A DNA stretch of 64,000 bases from Paenibacillus rhizovicinus (GTDB taxonomy: Bacteria; Bacillota; Bacilli; Paenibacillales; Paenibacillaceae): NCBI RefSeq assembly GCF_010365285.1, contig NZ_CP048286.1, positions 1,879,001-1,943,000 on the forward strand, given 5' to 3'. The notes under the pieces are model-generated. The model was given only the letters and a program-made list of their open reading frames with translations. It searched no databases and had not been told where the DNA came from. The position numbers and the translations under genes are program-made. The number at the start of each line of letters is the position of its first letter. The stretch's first letter is position 1. Of the stretch, positions 34,160 through 43,439 are shown piece by piece.

Positions 34160-34234
34160 CGTAATCGCCTCCTGGAATGACAAATGATAGGCTGACATGC
34201 CTCATCTGAGCTCGCATTGCTGTTAGTGCCGCTG

Positions 34235-35221
34235 TTAGTGCCGTTCGCCGGACTTCAATTCGCTCACTTGCTCCGCACTCAGGCGCAGCTCGCCGGCTGC
34301 GCAGCTGTCCAGCAGATACGCCGGCTTCGAGACGCCGATGATCGGAAACACGGGAAACGAATGCGAGGTCAAATAAGCAAGCGCGATGCGCGTCGGCGTC
34401 GTATTCAGCTCTTCGGCCAGCCGGTTCGCGCGGTCCAGACGGTCGAAGCTGGCGTCGTTGGCGTACATCGCCTTGACGATCGCCGACCGGCCGCCCTTCT
34501 CCGGCTTCTGCCCCCGAACATAGCGCCCGCTGAAGAAGCCGTTGGCCTGCGAGGAGAACGGCACCGCGGCCAGACCGGAAGCCGCATGGTATGCGGCCGT
34601 TTCATCATCCATCATCGCAACCGTCGAGCCTTCCAGCACGCCCGGAGTAAGCACGGCCAGGTTCCAGAGCGGTTGATTGGCGGCGAAGCCGAGCAGTCCG
34701 CTGCGGGAAGCATAATCGTTCGCGGCGCGAAGGCGCGCAAGCGGCCAGTTGGAGCAGCCGAAGGCGCGGATCTTCCCCTTGCGAACCTGCTCGTTGAGCA
34801 AGTCGACGATATCCTCCACGGCAGCATTCGGATCGTCCCGATGCAGCCAATAGAGGTCGATATAGTCGGTTTGCAGGTTGGACAGGCTGTCGTGTAGATC
34901 ATGCAAAATTTCCGCGCGGCCAAGACGCGATACATCCATCGTCGCAAGGTCGGGATGCGCGCCCTTCGTCGCCAGCACGATACGGTCCCTGCAGCCTCGT
35001 TCCTTCAGCCAAGCGCCGACCGTTTTCTCGCTGAGGCTCTTGCCCATGCCCGCCCAGTCGTCGTAGATGTTCGCCGAATCGAGAAAATTGCCCCCCTGTT
35101 CCCGATACAGATCCATCAATTGAAAAGCAGTGTCCCTCGCGATTTCCGATCCGTAGCCCGATGTTCCCAGGCAGATCACGGACGGCTGCAATTCCGTATT
35201 CGCGATCCGGTTGGTCCGCAT
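34235..35221 (-). CDS. Aldo/keto reductase
   Basis: The 328-residue NADPH-dependent enzyme has the AKR tetrad: Asp in NFLDSANIYDDW, Tyr in the same segment, Lys in LATKGAHP and His in DLYWLHRDDPN. The C-terminal cofactor site is FPIIGVSKPAYLL. It reduces or oxidises a sugar or carbonyl compound; the position in a glycan operon suggests a sugar or sugar acid. GAGGAGG precedes ATG 35221, 13 bp after the response-regulator stop. Confidence 0.9.
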   Translation of the reverse strand: MRTNRIANTELQPSVICLGTSGYGSEIARDTAFQLMDLYREQGGNFLDSANIYDDWAGMGKSLSEKTVGAWLKERGCRDRIVLATKGAHPDLATMDVSRLGRAEILHDLHDSLSNLQTDYIDLYWLHRDDPNAAVEDIVDLLNEQVRKGKIRAFGCSNWPLARLRAANDYASRSGLLGFAANQPLWNLAVLTPGVLEGSTVAMMDDETAAYHAASGLAAVPFSSQANGFFSGRYVRGQKPEKGGRSAIVKAMYANDASFDRLDRANRLAEELNTTPTRIALAYLTSHSFPVFPIIGVSKPAYLLDSCAAGELRLSAEQVSELKSGERH

Positions 35222-35234
35222 GCCGGTTCCTCCT

Positions 35235-36881
35235 CTATTTGGTTACTTTCTCGCGGTATTCTTGCGGCGTAAGCGTCGTGCTCTTCTTGAAATAACGGGA
35301 GAAGTAGCCCGAATCGAAGCCGATTCGAACCGCTACCTCGCTCACCTTCAAGCCGGTCTCCCCGAGAAGCTGCTTGGCCAGCGCCAGCTTCGCGTCCGTG
35401 ATGTAATCGGACAAGCCGATGCCGGTCAGCTGTTTGTACAAGCGGCACAGATAGCTGGCGTTCAGCTCCGCTTCGTCGGCAAGCCGGACGAGCGACAGGT
35501 CGCCGTCGATATGGTCATGGATGTAGCGGTGAAGCTTCTCGACGACTTCATTGCTCTTCTCCGAGCTGTCCTCGGCAAGCAGCTCGAAGAGCGCATCGGC
35601 CATCTGCCGCAAATACCGGGCGGCTTCCGGCCAGGAGGAATGGGCATCGAGCGCGAACAGCTTGTTCATCGGCAGCCGTTCGGCGATTCGCGCATAGGCG
35701 GACCAGCGGTTGATCTGCGATAAAATCATCGTGGCCGCCGAATAGTAGATTTCTTGCAGCTCCTCGTAATGCTGCCCCGACGCCTCGGCGAACAAGCTGT
35801 CGAACAGCTCGGCGAACGGAACGCTCTGACCGCTTTCGAGCAGCGTTCGAAGCTGGGTGATTCTCACCTGACGCTGATGGGAGGTCCTCTCCTTGCGGGA
35901 ATCGGCAGCGTCTCCCCCGTCCTCTGCATGCCCGACAATCTCATAGAGCAGCATTTCGTCGCCCTCGCCGAGCCCGCGGATAAGCAGCTGGGACAGATGC
36001 GCGTATTTCGCGGACAACGCCTCCCATGCGAAAGGCTGCACGGTAGAGCTGAGCGACAGCGGCACTTGGAGCAGCGATTTGCACCGGTCCTGAATGAAAT
36101 CGAGCGACTCCTGCACGAAACGGACCCACGAAGCGCTCTCCGGACGGCCCTCGCCATCCGGCTGAAGCAGCCAGATAAACCGCGAGCGGTCGATGACCGC
36201 CGTCGCCATGACGGCGGAACGGCTCAGCACCTCGACGGCAATATTTTGCGCCGCGTACAGCAGCAGCTCCTTATCGACCGAGGAGTAATGATCCTCCCAA
36301 CGATCGACGCGGCCGACCACGAGCATGACCGGCCGGGAGGCGGACAGCTTCAGCTCCAGCTCCCTGAACCGGCCGGCGCGTTTCGCTTCGCTCATCGTTT
36401 CCCCTTCCGCCAAGGAAACCAGGAAATCCCGCTGCAAGACTGGGAGCGCCTTGCGCATCTGTTCCTTCGCTTGGTCGATGAAGCTGTGGATCGACCGCTC
36501 GCTTGCCAGTTCGCGAACCGCTTTCGCCACCGTGCGGATAATATCTTCGTCATCGTCCGTCTTGAGCAGATAGCCCGCGCTTCCGTTCTGGATCGCGGCC
36601 TGCACGTAGCCGAATTCATTGTGTCCCGACAGAAAGATGACCTTGCAGGACGGCCACTGCTCCCGAATCCGCTCTTGCAGTTCAAGTCCAGACATGCCGG
36701 GCATGCGGATATCCGACAGGACGATGTCGATTCTCGTCTTCCCGAGCCAATCAAGCGCCTCCGCGGCGGAATTCGCCGTATAGAGATCAAGCCTCAGCTG
36801 CTCGGCTTCCTCGAACAGTTCGCGCAGGCTGTTCACGATGTAAGGTTCGTCATCCACGATCAGCATCCGATGCAGCATCAT
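35235..36881 (-). CDS. YesN-like response regulator (REC plus AraC HTH)
   Basis: The 548-residue protein has an N-terminal receiver (residues 1-125; acidic pocket DDE near 10-12, phospho-Asp in DIVLSDIRMPG and Lys in GYLLKTDDD). A long middle region follows, then a C-terminal AraC HTH (about 445-545, ending FSRYFKKSTTLTPQEYREK). It overlaps the kinase stop by four bases (ATGA), so the two are translated together. Regulators of this type activate sugar importers from tandem sites; the direct-repeat motifs found upstream of three operons here are its best candidate targets. Confidence 0.92.
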   Translation of the reverse strand: MMLHRMLIVDDEPYIVNSLRELFEEAEQLRLDLYTANSAAEALDWLGKTRIDIVLSDIRMPGMSGLELQERIREQWPSCKVIFLSGHNEFGYVQAAIQNGSAGYLLKTDDDEDIIRTVAKAVRELASERSIHSFIDQAKEQMRKALPVLQRDFLVSLAEGETMSEAKRAGRFRELELKLSASRPVMLVVGRVDRWEDHYSSVDKELLLYAAQNIAVEVLSRSAVMATAVIDRSRFIWLLQPDGEGRPESASWVRFVQESLDFIQDRCKSLLQVPLSLSSTVQPFAWEALSAKYAHLSQLLIRGLGEGDEMLLYEIVGHAEDGGDAADSRKERTSHQRQVRITQLRTLLESGQSVPFAELFDSLFAEASGQHYEELQEIYYSAATMILSQINRWSAYARIAERLPMNKLFALDAHSSWPEAARYLRQMADALFELLAEDSSEKSNEVVEKLHRYIHDHIDGDLSLVRLADEAELNASYLCRLYKQLTGIGLSDYITDAKLALAKQLLGETGLKVSEVAVRIGFDSGYFSRYFKKSTTLTPQEYREKVTK

Positions 36882-38632
36882 TCGTCCTTCTCCTTTACGG
36901 GAATGTACAAGCTGATTTTCAAGCCTCCGAGCTTGCCGTCCGTTGAAGCTTTAATGCCGCTCCCGGGACCGTATTTCAGCCGCAGCCGTTTATGCACGTT
37001 GATGATTCCCGTGCTCTCGATATGGGCAGGGGGGTCGCTCAGCTTGCGGTTCAAGTTCCAGAGTTCCTCGTCGCTCAAGCCTTTCCCGTTGTCTTCAATC
37101 TCGATGACCAGCTGACTTGCGCTTGCGGCATAGAGGAACCGAATGCTCAGCCGTCCGTTGCCGTCGACCTCCTCGAGGCCGTACTTGTACGAATTCTCGA
37201 TGATCGGCTGCAGCGTCAGCCGCGGCACGAGCACGCCGGCCATGTCGTCCGGCAGCTCATCCACTTCGACGGCAATCCGATCCTCGAAGCGGATTTTCTG
37301 AATTTCGAGATAGGCTCTCGCGAATTCCAGTTCTTCGCTAAGCGGGACATCGTCGGAGGCGTTTCTCGTAATAAACTTGAAGTAATTGCCGAGATGCTTC
37401 GTGAACGGCTTCAGCTTCGGGTAGTCCTCGAGCTTCACCATGCGATTCAGAATGAAGAAGGTGTTGTACAGAAAATGCGGATTGATTTGCGCTTGCAGCT
37501 GCTTCAATTCCGCCTTCTGCGAGTGGATTTTCTCCTCGTACACCTCTTCGATCAATATTTTCAGCTGACTCAGCATCGAGTTGAACTGCATGTACAAATA
37601 TTCGAATTCATCGTTGCTGTTGAGCGTCAATTTCACGTCGAGATTGCCCTTCTCCACTTTCCGGAACGACCGGACAAGCTGCTTGAGCGGGCGGTGAATC
37701 ATCCGATAGAGCCAATAGGAGAAGACGATTACGATGAGCACCGAAGAGAGCGACAGCACCCAGAACCACGTGTTGTATTGCTGGATCGGACCGAGCGCGT
37801 TCTTCTCCGGCGTATAGATGAGCAGCGTCATGTCGACGACGGATGAATGCTCGAGCGTCATGATATACCGCTTGTTAGCGTAGGAGAAGGCTTTCATTTC
37901 CGGCTTGCTGCTGCCGTCGCTGCTCGACTCGGCGATCGATTGGAGCGCCTCGGTACGCTCAACGTTGCCGTCGGTCGTTATCGCCCATTCGAAACCGCTG
38001 CCGAACAAGATCGCCTGTTCTTCGTTGTACGCGATAAACTGCTTCAGCTCCTGCTGGATGGCTTGCTTGGACAGCTCCAGATAGAGGAAGAACACGATGG
38101 AATCCGGCTCGGGCCGGTCCGGGTATTGCTGCGCGATGTACAATCCGTTCGCATGCGGGACGAGCGACAGATGCAGCTTCGACTCGTCGATCAACGGGGC
38201 AAGCTCGCTCTGGCTGGCCGTCGTATACATGTTCAGCGAATTGATGACTTTGCCAAGGCTCGGTACGAACACATTGGCGCTGGCAATGTAGTTGCTGGAA
38301 TTCTTCACGAGCAGCAGCCGCTTCTGCAGCCGGATCATCGCTTCCGTCCGTTCCAGATCGGACATGATCGGACTTGCGACGCTCAGCTTCTGCAGATCGT
38401 CGTCATTAATGAATTCCCGCTGCAGCCGCTGGATCCGGTCGAGCTCGACGACGAGCGACTGAATGTAGAAGTGGACCCTGGACTGCATCGAATTGGAAAT
38501 TTCGCTGCGCACGCTCGATTCGCCCATCTGATTCAAATACATGCTGATGCCGTATAACGGGGCGATCACGAGCAGCAGCACGATAACAAGCTTATAAAAG
38601 ATCGCGATTTTCGGCATTTTCAGGCGTATCAA
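36878..38632 (-). CDS. YesM-like sensor histidine kinase
   Basis: The 584-residue membrane kinase has two membrane segments (about 12-32 and 290-312) flanking an extracellular dCache-like sensor, a HAMP linker, and a HisKA-type His_kinase domain with the phospho-acceptor His in AQINPHFLYNTF (about 393). The HATPase_c domain shows PIIENSYKYG and EDNGKGLS. TTG 38632 has AGGGAAG nine bases upstream; ATG 38617 is an alternative. It lies inside the importer operon between permease and response regulator, so it probably senses the imported glycan or the loaded lipoprotein. Confidence 0.92.
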   Translation of the reverse strand: MIRLKMPKIAIFYKLVIVLLLVIAPLYGISMYLNQMGESSVRSEISNSMQSRVHFYIQSLVVELDRIQRLQREFINDDDLQKLSVASPIMSDLERTEAMIRLQKRLLLVKNSSNYIASANVFVPSLGKVINSLNMYTTASQSELAPLIDESKLHLSLVPHANGLYIAQQYPDRPEPDSIVFFLYLELSKQAIQQELKQFIAYNEEQAILFGSGFEWAITTDGNVERTEALQSIAESSSDGSSKPEMKAFSYANKRYIMTLEHSSVVDMTLLIYTPEKNALGPIQQYNTWFWVLSLSSVLIVIVFSYWLYRMIHRPLKQLVRSFRKVEKGNLDVKLTLNSNDEFEYLYMQFNSMLSQLKILIEEVYEEKIHSQKAELKQLQAQINPHFLYNTFFILNRMVKLEDYPKLKPFTKHLGNYFKFITRNASDDVPLSEELEFARAYLEIQKIRFEDRIAVEVDELPDDMAGVLVPRLTLQPIIENSYKYGLEEVDGNGRLSIRFLYAASASQLVIEIEDNGKGLSDEELWNLNRKLSDPPAHIESTGIINVHKRLRLKYGPGSGIKASTDGKLGGLKISLYIPVKEKDE

Positions 38633-38721
38633 GCCATCGACTTCCCTTCGGATTCCATCATCGTGCGTACGCCCTCCGTGCCTCTGTGCAAAAAAAGCCG
38701 TTATCGGTTATCGGTTACCCG

Positions 38722-39606
38722 TTACTCCTTCACGCTTCCGAGCACGATCCCTTTGACGAAGAAACGCTGCAAGAACGGATAGATAATCAAGATCGGCAGC
38801 GCGCCCATGAAAATCTGCGCCGCTTTGCTGGTACGCTCGGACACCTGCGACAGCGAGTTCAAATCTTTGGAGGACTGCATCGCAAGGTCGGTCTTGATGA
38901 TGACCGTCTGCAAGTAGCTTTGCAGCGGGTAATGTTCAAGCTTATTCATATAAATAAGCCCGTCGAACCACGAATTCCAATGGCCGACGATCGTGAACAG
39001 CGAGATGGTCGCCAGCGCCGGCGTGGACAGCGGCACGAACAGCCTCCACAGTACCGTCCACTGCTTGGCGCCGTCGACGAACGCGGCTTCCTCCAGCTCC
39101 TTCGGCAGCCCGCGGAAGAAATTCAGCAGCAGAATGACATTGAATACGGGCACCGCGCCGGGAATGATCAAGGCCCAGATCGAATCGATCAAATGGGTCT
39201 GGTTGACGACCATGTAAGTCGGAATCAGTCCGCCGCTGAACAGAATCGTCAGGACGAAGTACCAGGCATACGCCGTCCGGTATTTGAACACCCGCGCTTC
39301 CTTGGACAGCGGATAGGCGAGCAGAATCGTCAGGAACATATTGACCAGGATGCCGAGCAATACCCGCTCGATCGTGATCCAGAACGCGCGCATGAACTCG
39401 GGCTTGCCGAGCACGTACGAATAGGACTGCCATGTGAAGTGGACGGGCCACAGCACGACATCGCCCGCCGATGCGGCCGTCTTGTCGCTGAGCGAAATCG
39501 CCAGGACGTGAATGAGCGGCAGAATGCAAAGCACGGAGAGCGCGATCAGAAAAACATGGTTAAACCAATTAAACGTTTTTTGTCCGGTGGTCATATGAAA
39601 GTTCAA
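38722..39606 (-). CDS. Sugar ABC transporter permease, LplC/YtcP type
   Basis: The 294-residue inner-membrane protein has six predicted helices, a binding-protein-dependent transport motif around EEAAFVDGAKQWTVLWRLFVPLS, and the typical family end (FFVKGIVLGSVKE). It is one of two permeases of a CUT1 importer. No ATPase gene is present in the operon, so a shared MsmX-like ATPase elsewhere is expected. The TTG start at 39606 has GGGGAG eight bases upstream. Confidence 0.93.
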   Translation of the reverse strand: MNFHMTTGQKTFNWFNHVFLIALSVLCILPLIHVLAISLSDKTAASAGDVVLWPVHFTWQSYSYVLGKPEFMRAFWITIERVLLGILVNMFLTILLAYPLSKEARVFKYRTAYAWYFVLTILFSGGLIPTYMVVNQTHLIDSIWALIIPGAVPVFNVILLLNFFRGLPKELEEAAFVDGAKQWTVLWRLFVPLSTPALATISLFTIVGHWNSWFDGLIYMNKLEHYPLQSYLQTVIIKTDLAMQSSKDLNSLSQVSERTSKAAQIFMGALPILIIYPFLQRFFVKGIVLGSVKE

Positions 39607-39621
39607 GCGGCATGCTCCCCT

Positions 39622-40518
39622 CTAGAAGATGCGGTAGTTAGCGAAACGATAGGCCAGCAAATAAGAAACCGAGATAAAGACGAACGAAACGACGGATTTG
39701 AATAGTCCTACCGCGGCAGCCGGACCGAACTGCGCGTCGACAAGGCCGAGCCTGTAGACCATCGTGTCGATAATGTCTCCGCTTTCGTACACTTGCGGCG
39801 AATATAAGTTGAAGATCTGATCGAAGCCCGCGTTCAGCACGTTGCCCAGGCTAAGCGTCAGCAGCAGGACGATGATCGGCGTCATGCCCGGCAGCGTCAC
39901 ATGCAGCGTCTGGCGCCAACGGTTCGCGCCGTCGACGATCGCGGCCTCGTAGAGCACCGGATTGATCGAGGTCAACGCCGCCAAATAAACGATGGTCGCA
40001 AATCCGAATTCCTTCCACAGATCGCTGATGACGATCGTGAAAGGAAACCAATGGTTGTTGCCGAGGAAGTAGATCGGTTTCACGCCGAAGATGCCTAGAA
40101 AATGGTTCACGATGCCCGAGGACGGCGACAGCACGTCGATGAGAATGCCGCCCAGAATGATCCAGGACAGGAAGTGCGGCAGATAGATCAACGTCTGAAT
40201 CGTCCGCTTGACGACGTTCTTGCGCACCTCGTTCAGCAGCAGCGCGATCAGAATCGGAAACACGAGTCCTGCCACGATCTTCATCATCGCGATGTACATC
40301 GTGTTCCATAAGACGGTGAACGTATCCGGCATATCCAGCACGTACCGGAAATTGTCGAGCCCGATCCATTCGGAGCCCGTGAAGCCCTTGGCCGGAATAT
40401 ACTGCTCGAACGACATGATGATGCCGAACATCGGGCCGTAGCTGAAGACGAGCACCAGAAAGACGCCCGGCAGAAGCATAAGATGGAAGGGCAGCTGGCT
40501 AATGCGATTTTTATTCAT
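39622..40518 (-). CDS. Sugar ABC transporter permease, LplB type
   Basis: The 298-residue permease has six membrane helices, GSEWIGLDNFRYVL after helix 1 and the EAA-type loop YEAAIVDGANRWRQTLHVTLPG. It pairs with the LplC-type permease 15 bp downstream. ATG 40516-40518 has TGGAGGA upstream; the longer open frame to 40587 has none. Confidence 0.93.
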   Translation of the reverse strand: MNKNRISQLPFHLMLLPGVFLVLVFSYGPMFGIIMSFEQYIPAKGFTGSEWIGLDNFRYVLDMPDTFTVLWNTMYIAMMKIVAGLVFPILIALLLNEVRKNVVKRTIQTLIYLPHFLSWIILGGILIDVLSPSSGIVNHFLGIFGVKPIYFLGNNHWFPFTIVISDLWKEFGFATIVYLAALTSINPVLYEAAIVDGANRWRQTLHVTLPGMTPIIVLLLTLSLGNVLNAGFDQIFNLYSPQVYESGDIIDTMVYRLGLVDAQFGPAAAVGLFKSVVSFVFISVSYLLAYRFANYRIF

Positions 40519-40621
40519 TGTTCGTCCTCCACATTCGGTTGTCCGGCCGGAGCAAGAAGAAGACGACCCGGTCTTGTCGGACGCCATCGTTCTTCTTCCC
40601 GATTCCGAACCGGATCGGCTT

Positions 40622-42379
40622 CTATTTGCTTTGCTGTGCCGACCAATCGTTCACTTCCTGCGTGATTTGGTCGCCGCCGAGTTTCTTCCAGTCCGCTACG
40701 AACTTGTCGAACTCGTCGATCGGCCCGCCGAGAATGATTTTGGTGAACGTTTCGAGCTGCATCTTATCCAGCGTCGATTTCTTGGCTGCCATCGTTTTCG
40801 TCGGAGCGCCGTAGAATTTCGTGAATTTCAAATTCTGTTCTTTGTTCTGGTACACGCCTTCAATCGTGCTGTAGGCGCTGTCGGGCCCGAAGACGCGCAT
40901 CGTTCCCCAATTCGTGCGGTCGCCGCCGTTGAACGAGACGATCTTGTCGTAGTAGTCCTTCTGCTCCGGATTCAGTCCGGCCGGATCGTTCGCCGCGAGC
41001 GCAGCCGTTACTTTCTTGTAATGGCCGAAATTGCCGCCGATCGGGTTGGAGCCGCCGACGATGACGACGTTCATTTTGAAATGGTCGTATTGCTTGTCGC
41101 CGACCTTCTCCGAATGGAATACGTTCGGGTCGGCCGTGCCGCCGTAGAGCTTGTCGTTGCCGAAATTCATCAGCTTGATGAACGCTTCCGGGTTTTTCAT
41201 TTTCTTGTTCACGACCATGAACTCGTTGAAGCTGAGATCCGCCGAATATTGCACCGGCGCGCCCGTAGCCGATACGGCCGGCGATACGCTCCAGTTCGCT
41301 GTAGGATTCTTCGTTACGCTGTCTTGCAGCGGCCACAGCGGATTCCACAGGGCGCCGAAATCTACGCCGACCTTGTTATTCGCGAAATCCTCGCCGACCT
41401 TGCCGCTGTCCTTGACGCCGAACTCGGGGTCGATCCAGCCTTTCTTGTACATTTCCTGAAGCTTCGCAAGCGCGGTCTTCGTTTCCGGCTGAATGCCGCC
41501 GTATACGATCGTGCCGTCCGCGCCTTCGATCCAGATGTTCGGGTGCGAGCCGAAGGCATTGAACACGCCGGTCGATTCCGCCACGCCGTTCTTGTACAGG
41601 TCCTTCGTAAGCGCCAAGCCGAACGTATCCTTCTTGCCGTCGCCGTCCGGATCTTGGTTAACGAAGGCGTCCATCACCGTCTCCAGTTCCGCCCATGTCG
41701 TCGGCTTCGCCAGGTTCAGCTTCTCCATCCAATCGCTGCGGAGGAAGAGGAGGTTCAAACCGCCCTCGTATCCGCTTTCATCCGGCGGAATGGCCATCAG
41801 CTTGCCGTCGAACGTCGCTGCCGCCTTCGCCAGCGGACCGGATTCGATCGCGTTCTTCGTCAGCTCGGATGCATAGTTCTGATAAACGTCCGTCAGATCC
41901 GCCAGCATGCCCGCATCTACGAGCTGCTTCAACTGGGAACCGTTGACTTTGAAAATATCCGGCAAATCGCCGGAAGCGATTGCAATGTTCAGCTTGGCGT
42001 CATATTGGTCGCTCGGTACGATCCAGTTGTGCTTGATCGTAATGCCGAGCTCGTCTTGGTAGGCTTTCGTCCAGTTGTTGTTGTCGAAGTCTTCGCCTTC
42101 CTTGAATGCGATCGATGCGTCTTGATCGCGTACGGCCGTCACCGTGATGGGCGGATCGTATTTCGCGTTAATGTCGGCCGGTGCCGCATTGCCTGCGTTG
42201 CCTGCTTTGTCCGCATTGGCTGCCGCTTTTCCGTTGTTGTCGGCAGCTGCGTCGCTGCCCGCCTTTCCATTGTTGCCGGCACTGCCGCCGTTGCCGTTAT
42301 CGTCCGACTTCGAGCAAGCCGAAACGAGCGCCAGAACAAGGATAAGCGTGAGCATCATGAGCTTCTTCGTGTGTTTCAT
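40622..42379 (-). CDS. Extracellular sugar-binding lipoprotein of the ABC importer
   Basis: The 585-residue precursor has a lipoprotein signal (MKHTKKLMMLTLILVLALVS with lipobox LVSAC, Cys22) and an Asn/Gly/Ala-rich flexible linker (about 25-70). A family 1-type solute-binding domain of the LplA/YtcQ group follows (ASGDLPDIFKV, WMEKLNLAKPTTWAEL). It captures the oligosaccharide outside the cell for the two permeases downstream. AAAGGGAGG precedes ATG 42379. It is the first gene of the nine-gene operon; its promoter carries a tandem TTGAC-type site and a perfect palindrome. Confidence 0.93.
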   Translation of the reverse strand: MKHTKKLMMLTLILVLALVSACSKSDDNGNGGSAGNNGKAGSDAAADNNGKAAANADKAGNAGNAAPADINAKYDPPITVTAVRDQDASIAFKEGEDFDNNNWTKAYQDELGITIKHNWIVPSDQYDAKLNIAIASGDLPDIFKVNGSQLKQLVDAGMLADLTDVYQNYASELTKNAIESGPLAKAAATFDGKLMAIPPDESGYEGGLNLLFLRSDWMEKLNLAKPTTWAELETVMDAFVNQDPDGDGKKDTFGLALTKDLYKNGVAESTGVFNAFGSHPNIWIEGADGTIVYGGIQPETKTALAKLQEMYKKGWIDPEFGVKDSGKVGEDFANNKVGVDFGALWNPLWPLQDSVTKNPTANWSVSPAVSATGAPVQYSADLSFNEFMVVNKKMKNPEAFIKLMNFGNDKLYGGTADPNVFHSEKVGDKQYDHFKMNVVIVGGSNPIGGNFGHYKKVTAALAANDPAGLNPEQKDYYDKIVSFNGGDRTNWGTMRVFGPDSAYSTIEGVYQNKEQNLKFTKFYGAPTKTMAAKKSTLDKMQLETFTKIILGGPIDEFDKFVADWKKLGGDQITQEVNDWSAQQSK

Positions 42380-42457
42380 TGCTTGTTGCCTCCCTTTGTC
42401 ATTTTCCCTTGCCGCCTCATCATAACGGAGACGGACCGGCCAAGAAATGTGAAAGTA

Positions 42458-42482
42458 TTGACTCGTCATGACCTCCGTTTAC
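42458..42482 (-). promoter_or_regulatory. Tandem-repeat activator site A (importer operon)
   Basis: TTGAC (42458) and the variant TTTAC (42478) are 20 bp apart. The intervening sequence GTCATG plus a CCTCCG stretch resembles sites B (45506) and C (47355). A likely -10 (TATGAT on the minus strand, 42419-42424) lies 33 bp downstream and there is no good -35. Confidence 0.6.
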
Positions 42483-42497
42483 CTTTGTAAACGGAGG
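42472..42497. promoter_or_regulatory. Perfect 11-bp palindrome overlapping site A
   Basis: CCTCCGTTTAC and GTAAACGGAGG are exact inverted copies separated by four bases. There is no T tract, so an operator is more likely than a terminator. Confidence 0.6.
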
Positions 42498-42615
42498 ATC
42501 AGGAATGTCAATATTGTCTCTATGAGGCCGGCGATCCGAACCGCTTCAGGCCCGGTCCAACTCCAGGGGCTGGCTTCGGCTTCAGGTCCGGCTTCGGCTT
42601 CGAATCGCCCTATTT

Positions 42616-43422
42616 TTATTCAGGGAAATACGCGGCAATCCGGTCGCGAAGCATCAGAATATCCGCGGTCCAATCGGTTCCGCCTTCCTCCAAATATTCG
42701 ATGGAGAAGTGGCCCGTATAGCCTCTGGCAGCCAGCGTACCGAGTACCCAATCGAAATCGACGCCGCCCGCGCCGAAGCCGGTTTGCATGCAGCCGAAGG
42801 AGGCGTCCCGCAGATGGACATGCGTTGCGAAGTCCATCAGCCATTCCGTCTCGCGAATCGCGATGCCTTGCATGACGAAATGGCTCGGATCGTATACAAG
42901 CCGAACTTCGGGCATCGCATCGGTCAGGCGCTTCGCTTGTTCCAACGTTTCGAAGGGACTGTTCACGTGCAGCTCCAGCGCGAAAGTCACGCCCGCTTCC
43001 CTGCCCAGCGATTCATACTCGCGCAGCGTCGCCACGCAATCCTTCAACACGTCGGACCACGGTCTGTCCGAGTCATTGTTGCGCGGCTGAATCGCAGCCA
43101 GCGTTATGCCGTATTCGTGCATGAGGCGGATGATCGCTTTGATTTCATCGGTTCGCCTGCGGCTGGACTGCTCGGACCTGTCGTGCAGCTGCGGCCCCGT
43201 CGCCGTGTTCAGCACGAGCGGAGCAAGACCGTATTGGACCAGCAGACCGCGCAGCCTGGCGAGCCCGCCCTCCCAATCTTTCACGAGATCGCTCGGGTTG
43301 ATATGCACCCATCCGTCGATCGCCAGCAGGTCGACCTGGCTGAAACCTAATCCGCTTACTGCGGCCAGCGCCGTCTCGAGCGCGCTGCCGGAGCGGATGG
43401 AGGTGGAACATGCTATCGTCAA
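42616..43422 (-). CDS. Sugar phosphate isomerase/epimerase (AP_endonuc_2 TIM barrel)
   Basis: The 268-residue TIM-barrel protein has the xylose-isomerase-like pattern: FSQVDLLAIDGW early, FALELHVNSPFETL with a metal-ligand Glu, LVYDPSHFVMQG with Asp and His, VHLRDA and SIEYLEEGGTDW with the last Glu. It probably isomerises or epimerises a sugar or sugar acid. The TTG start at 43422 follows GAGGAGC. Third gene of a three-gene operon with a Gfo/Idh oxidoreductase and a second isomerase-like gene. Confidence 0.85.
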   Translation of the reverse strand: MTIACSTSIRSGSALETALAAVSGLGFSQVDLLAIDGWVHINPSDLVKDWEGGLARLRGLLVQYGLAPLVLNTATGPQLHDRSEQSSRRRTDEIKAIIRLMHEYGITLAAIQPRNNDSDRPWSDVLKDCVATLREYESLGREAGVTFALELHVNSPFETLEQAKRLTDAMPEVRLVYDPSHFVMQGIAIRETEWLMDFATHVHLRDASFGCMQTGFGAGGVDFDWVLGTLAARGYTGHFSIEYLEEGGTDWTADILMLRDRIAAYFPE

Positions 43423-43439
43423 TGTCGTTTGCTCCTCTC

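Noticed and set aside
40502-42490. 662-residue plus-strand ORF
   Set aside because: Antisense to the sugar-binding lipoprotein.
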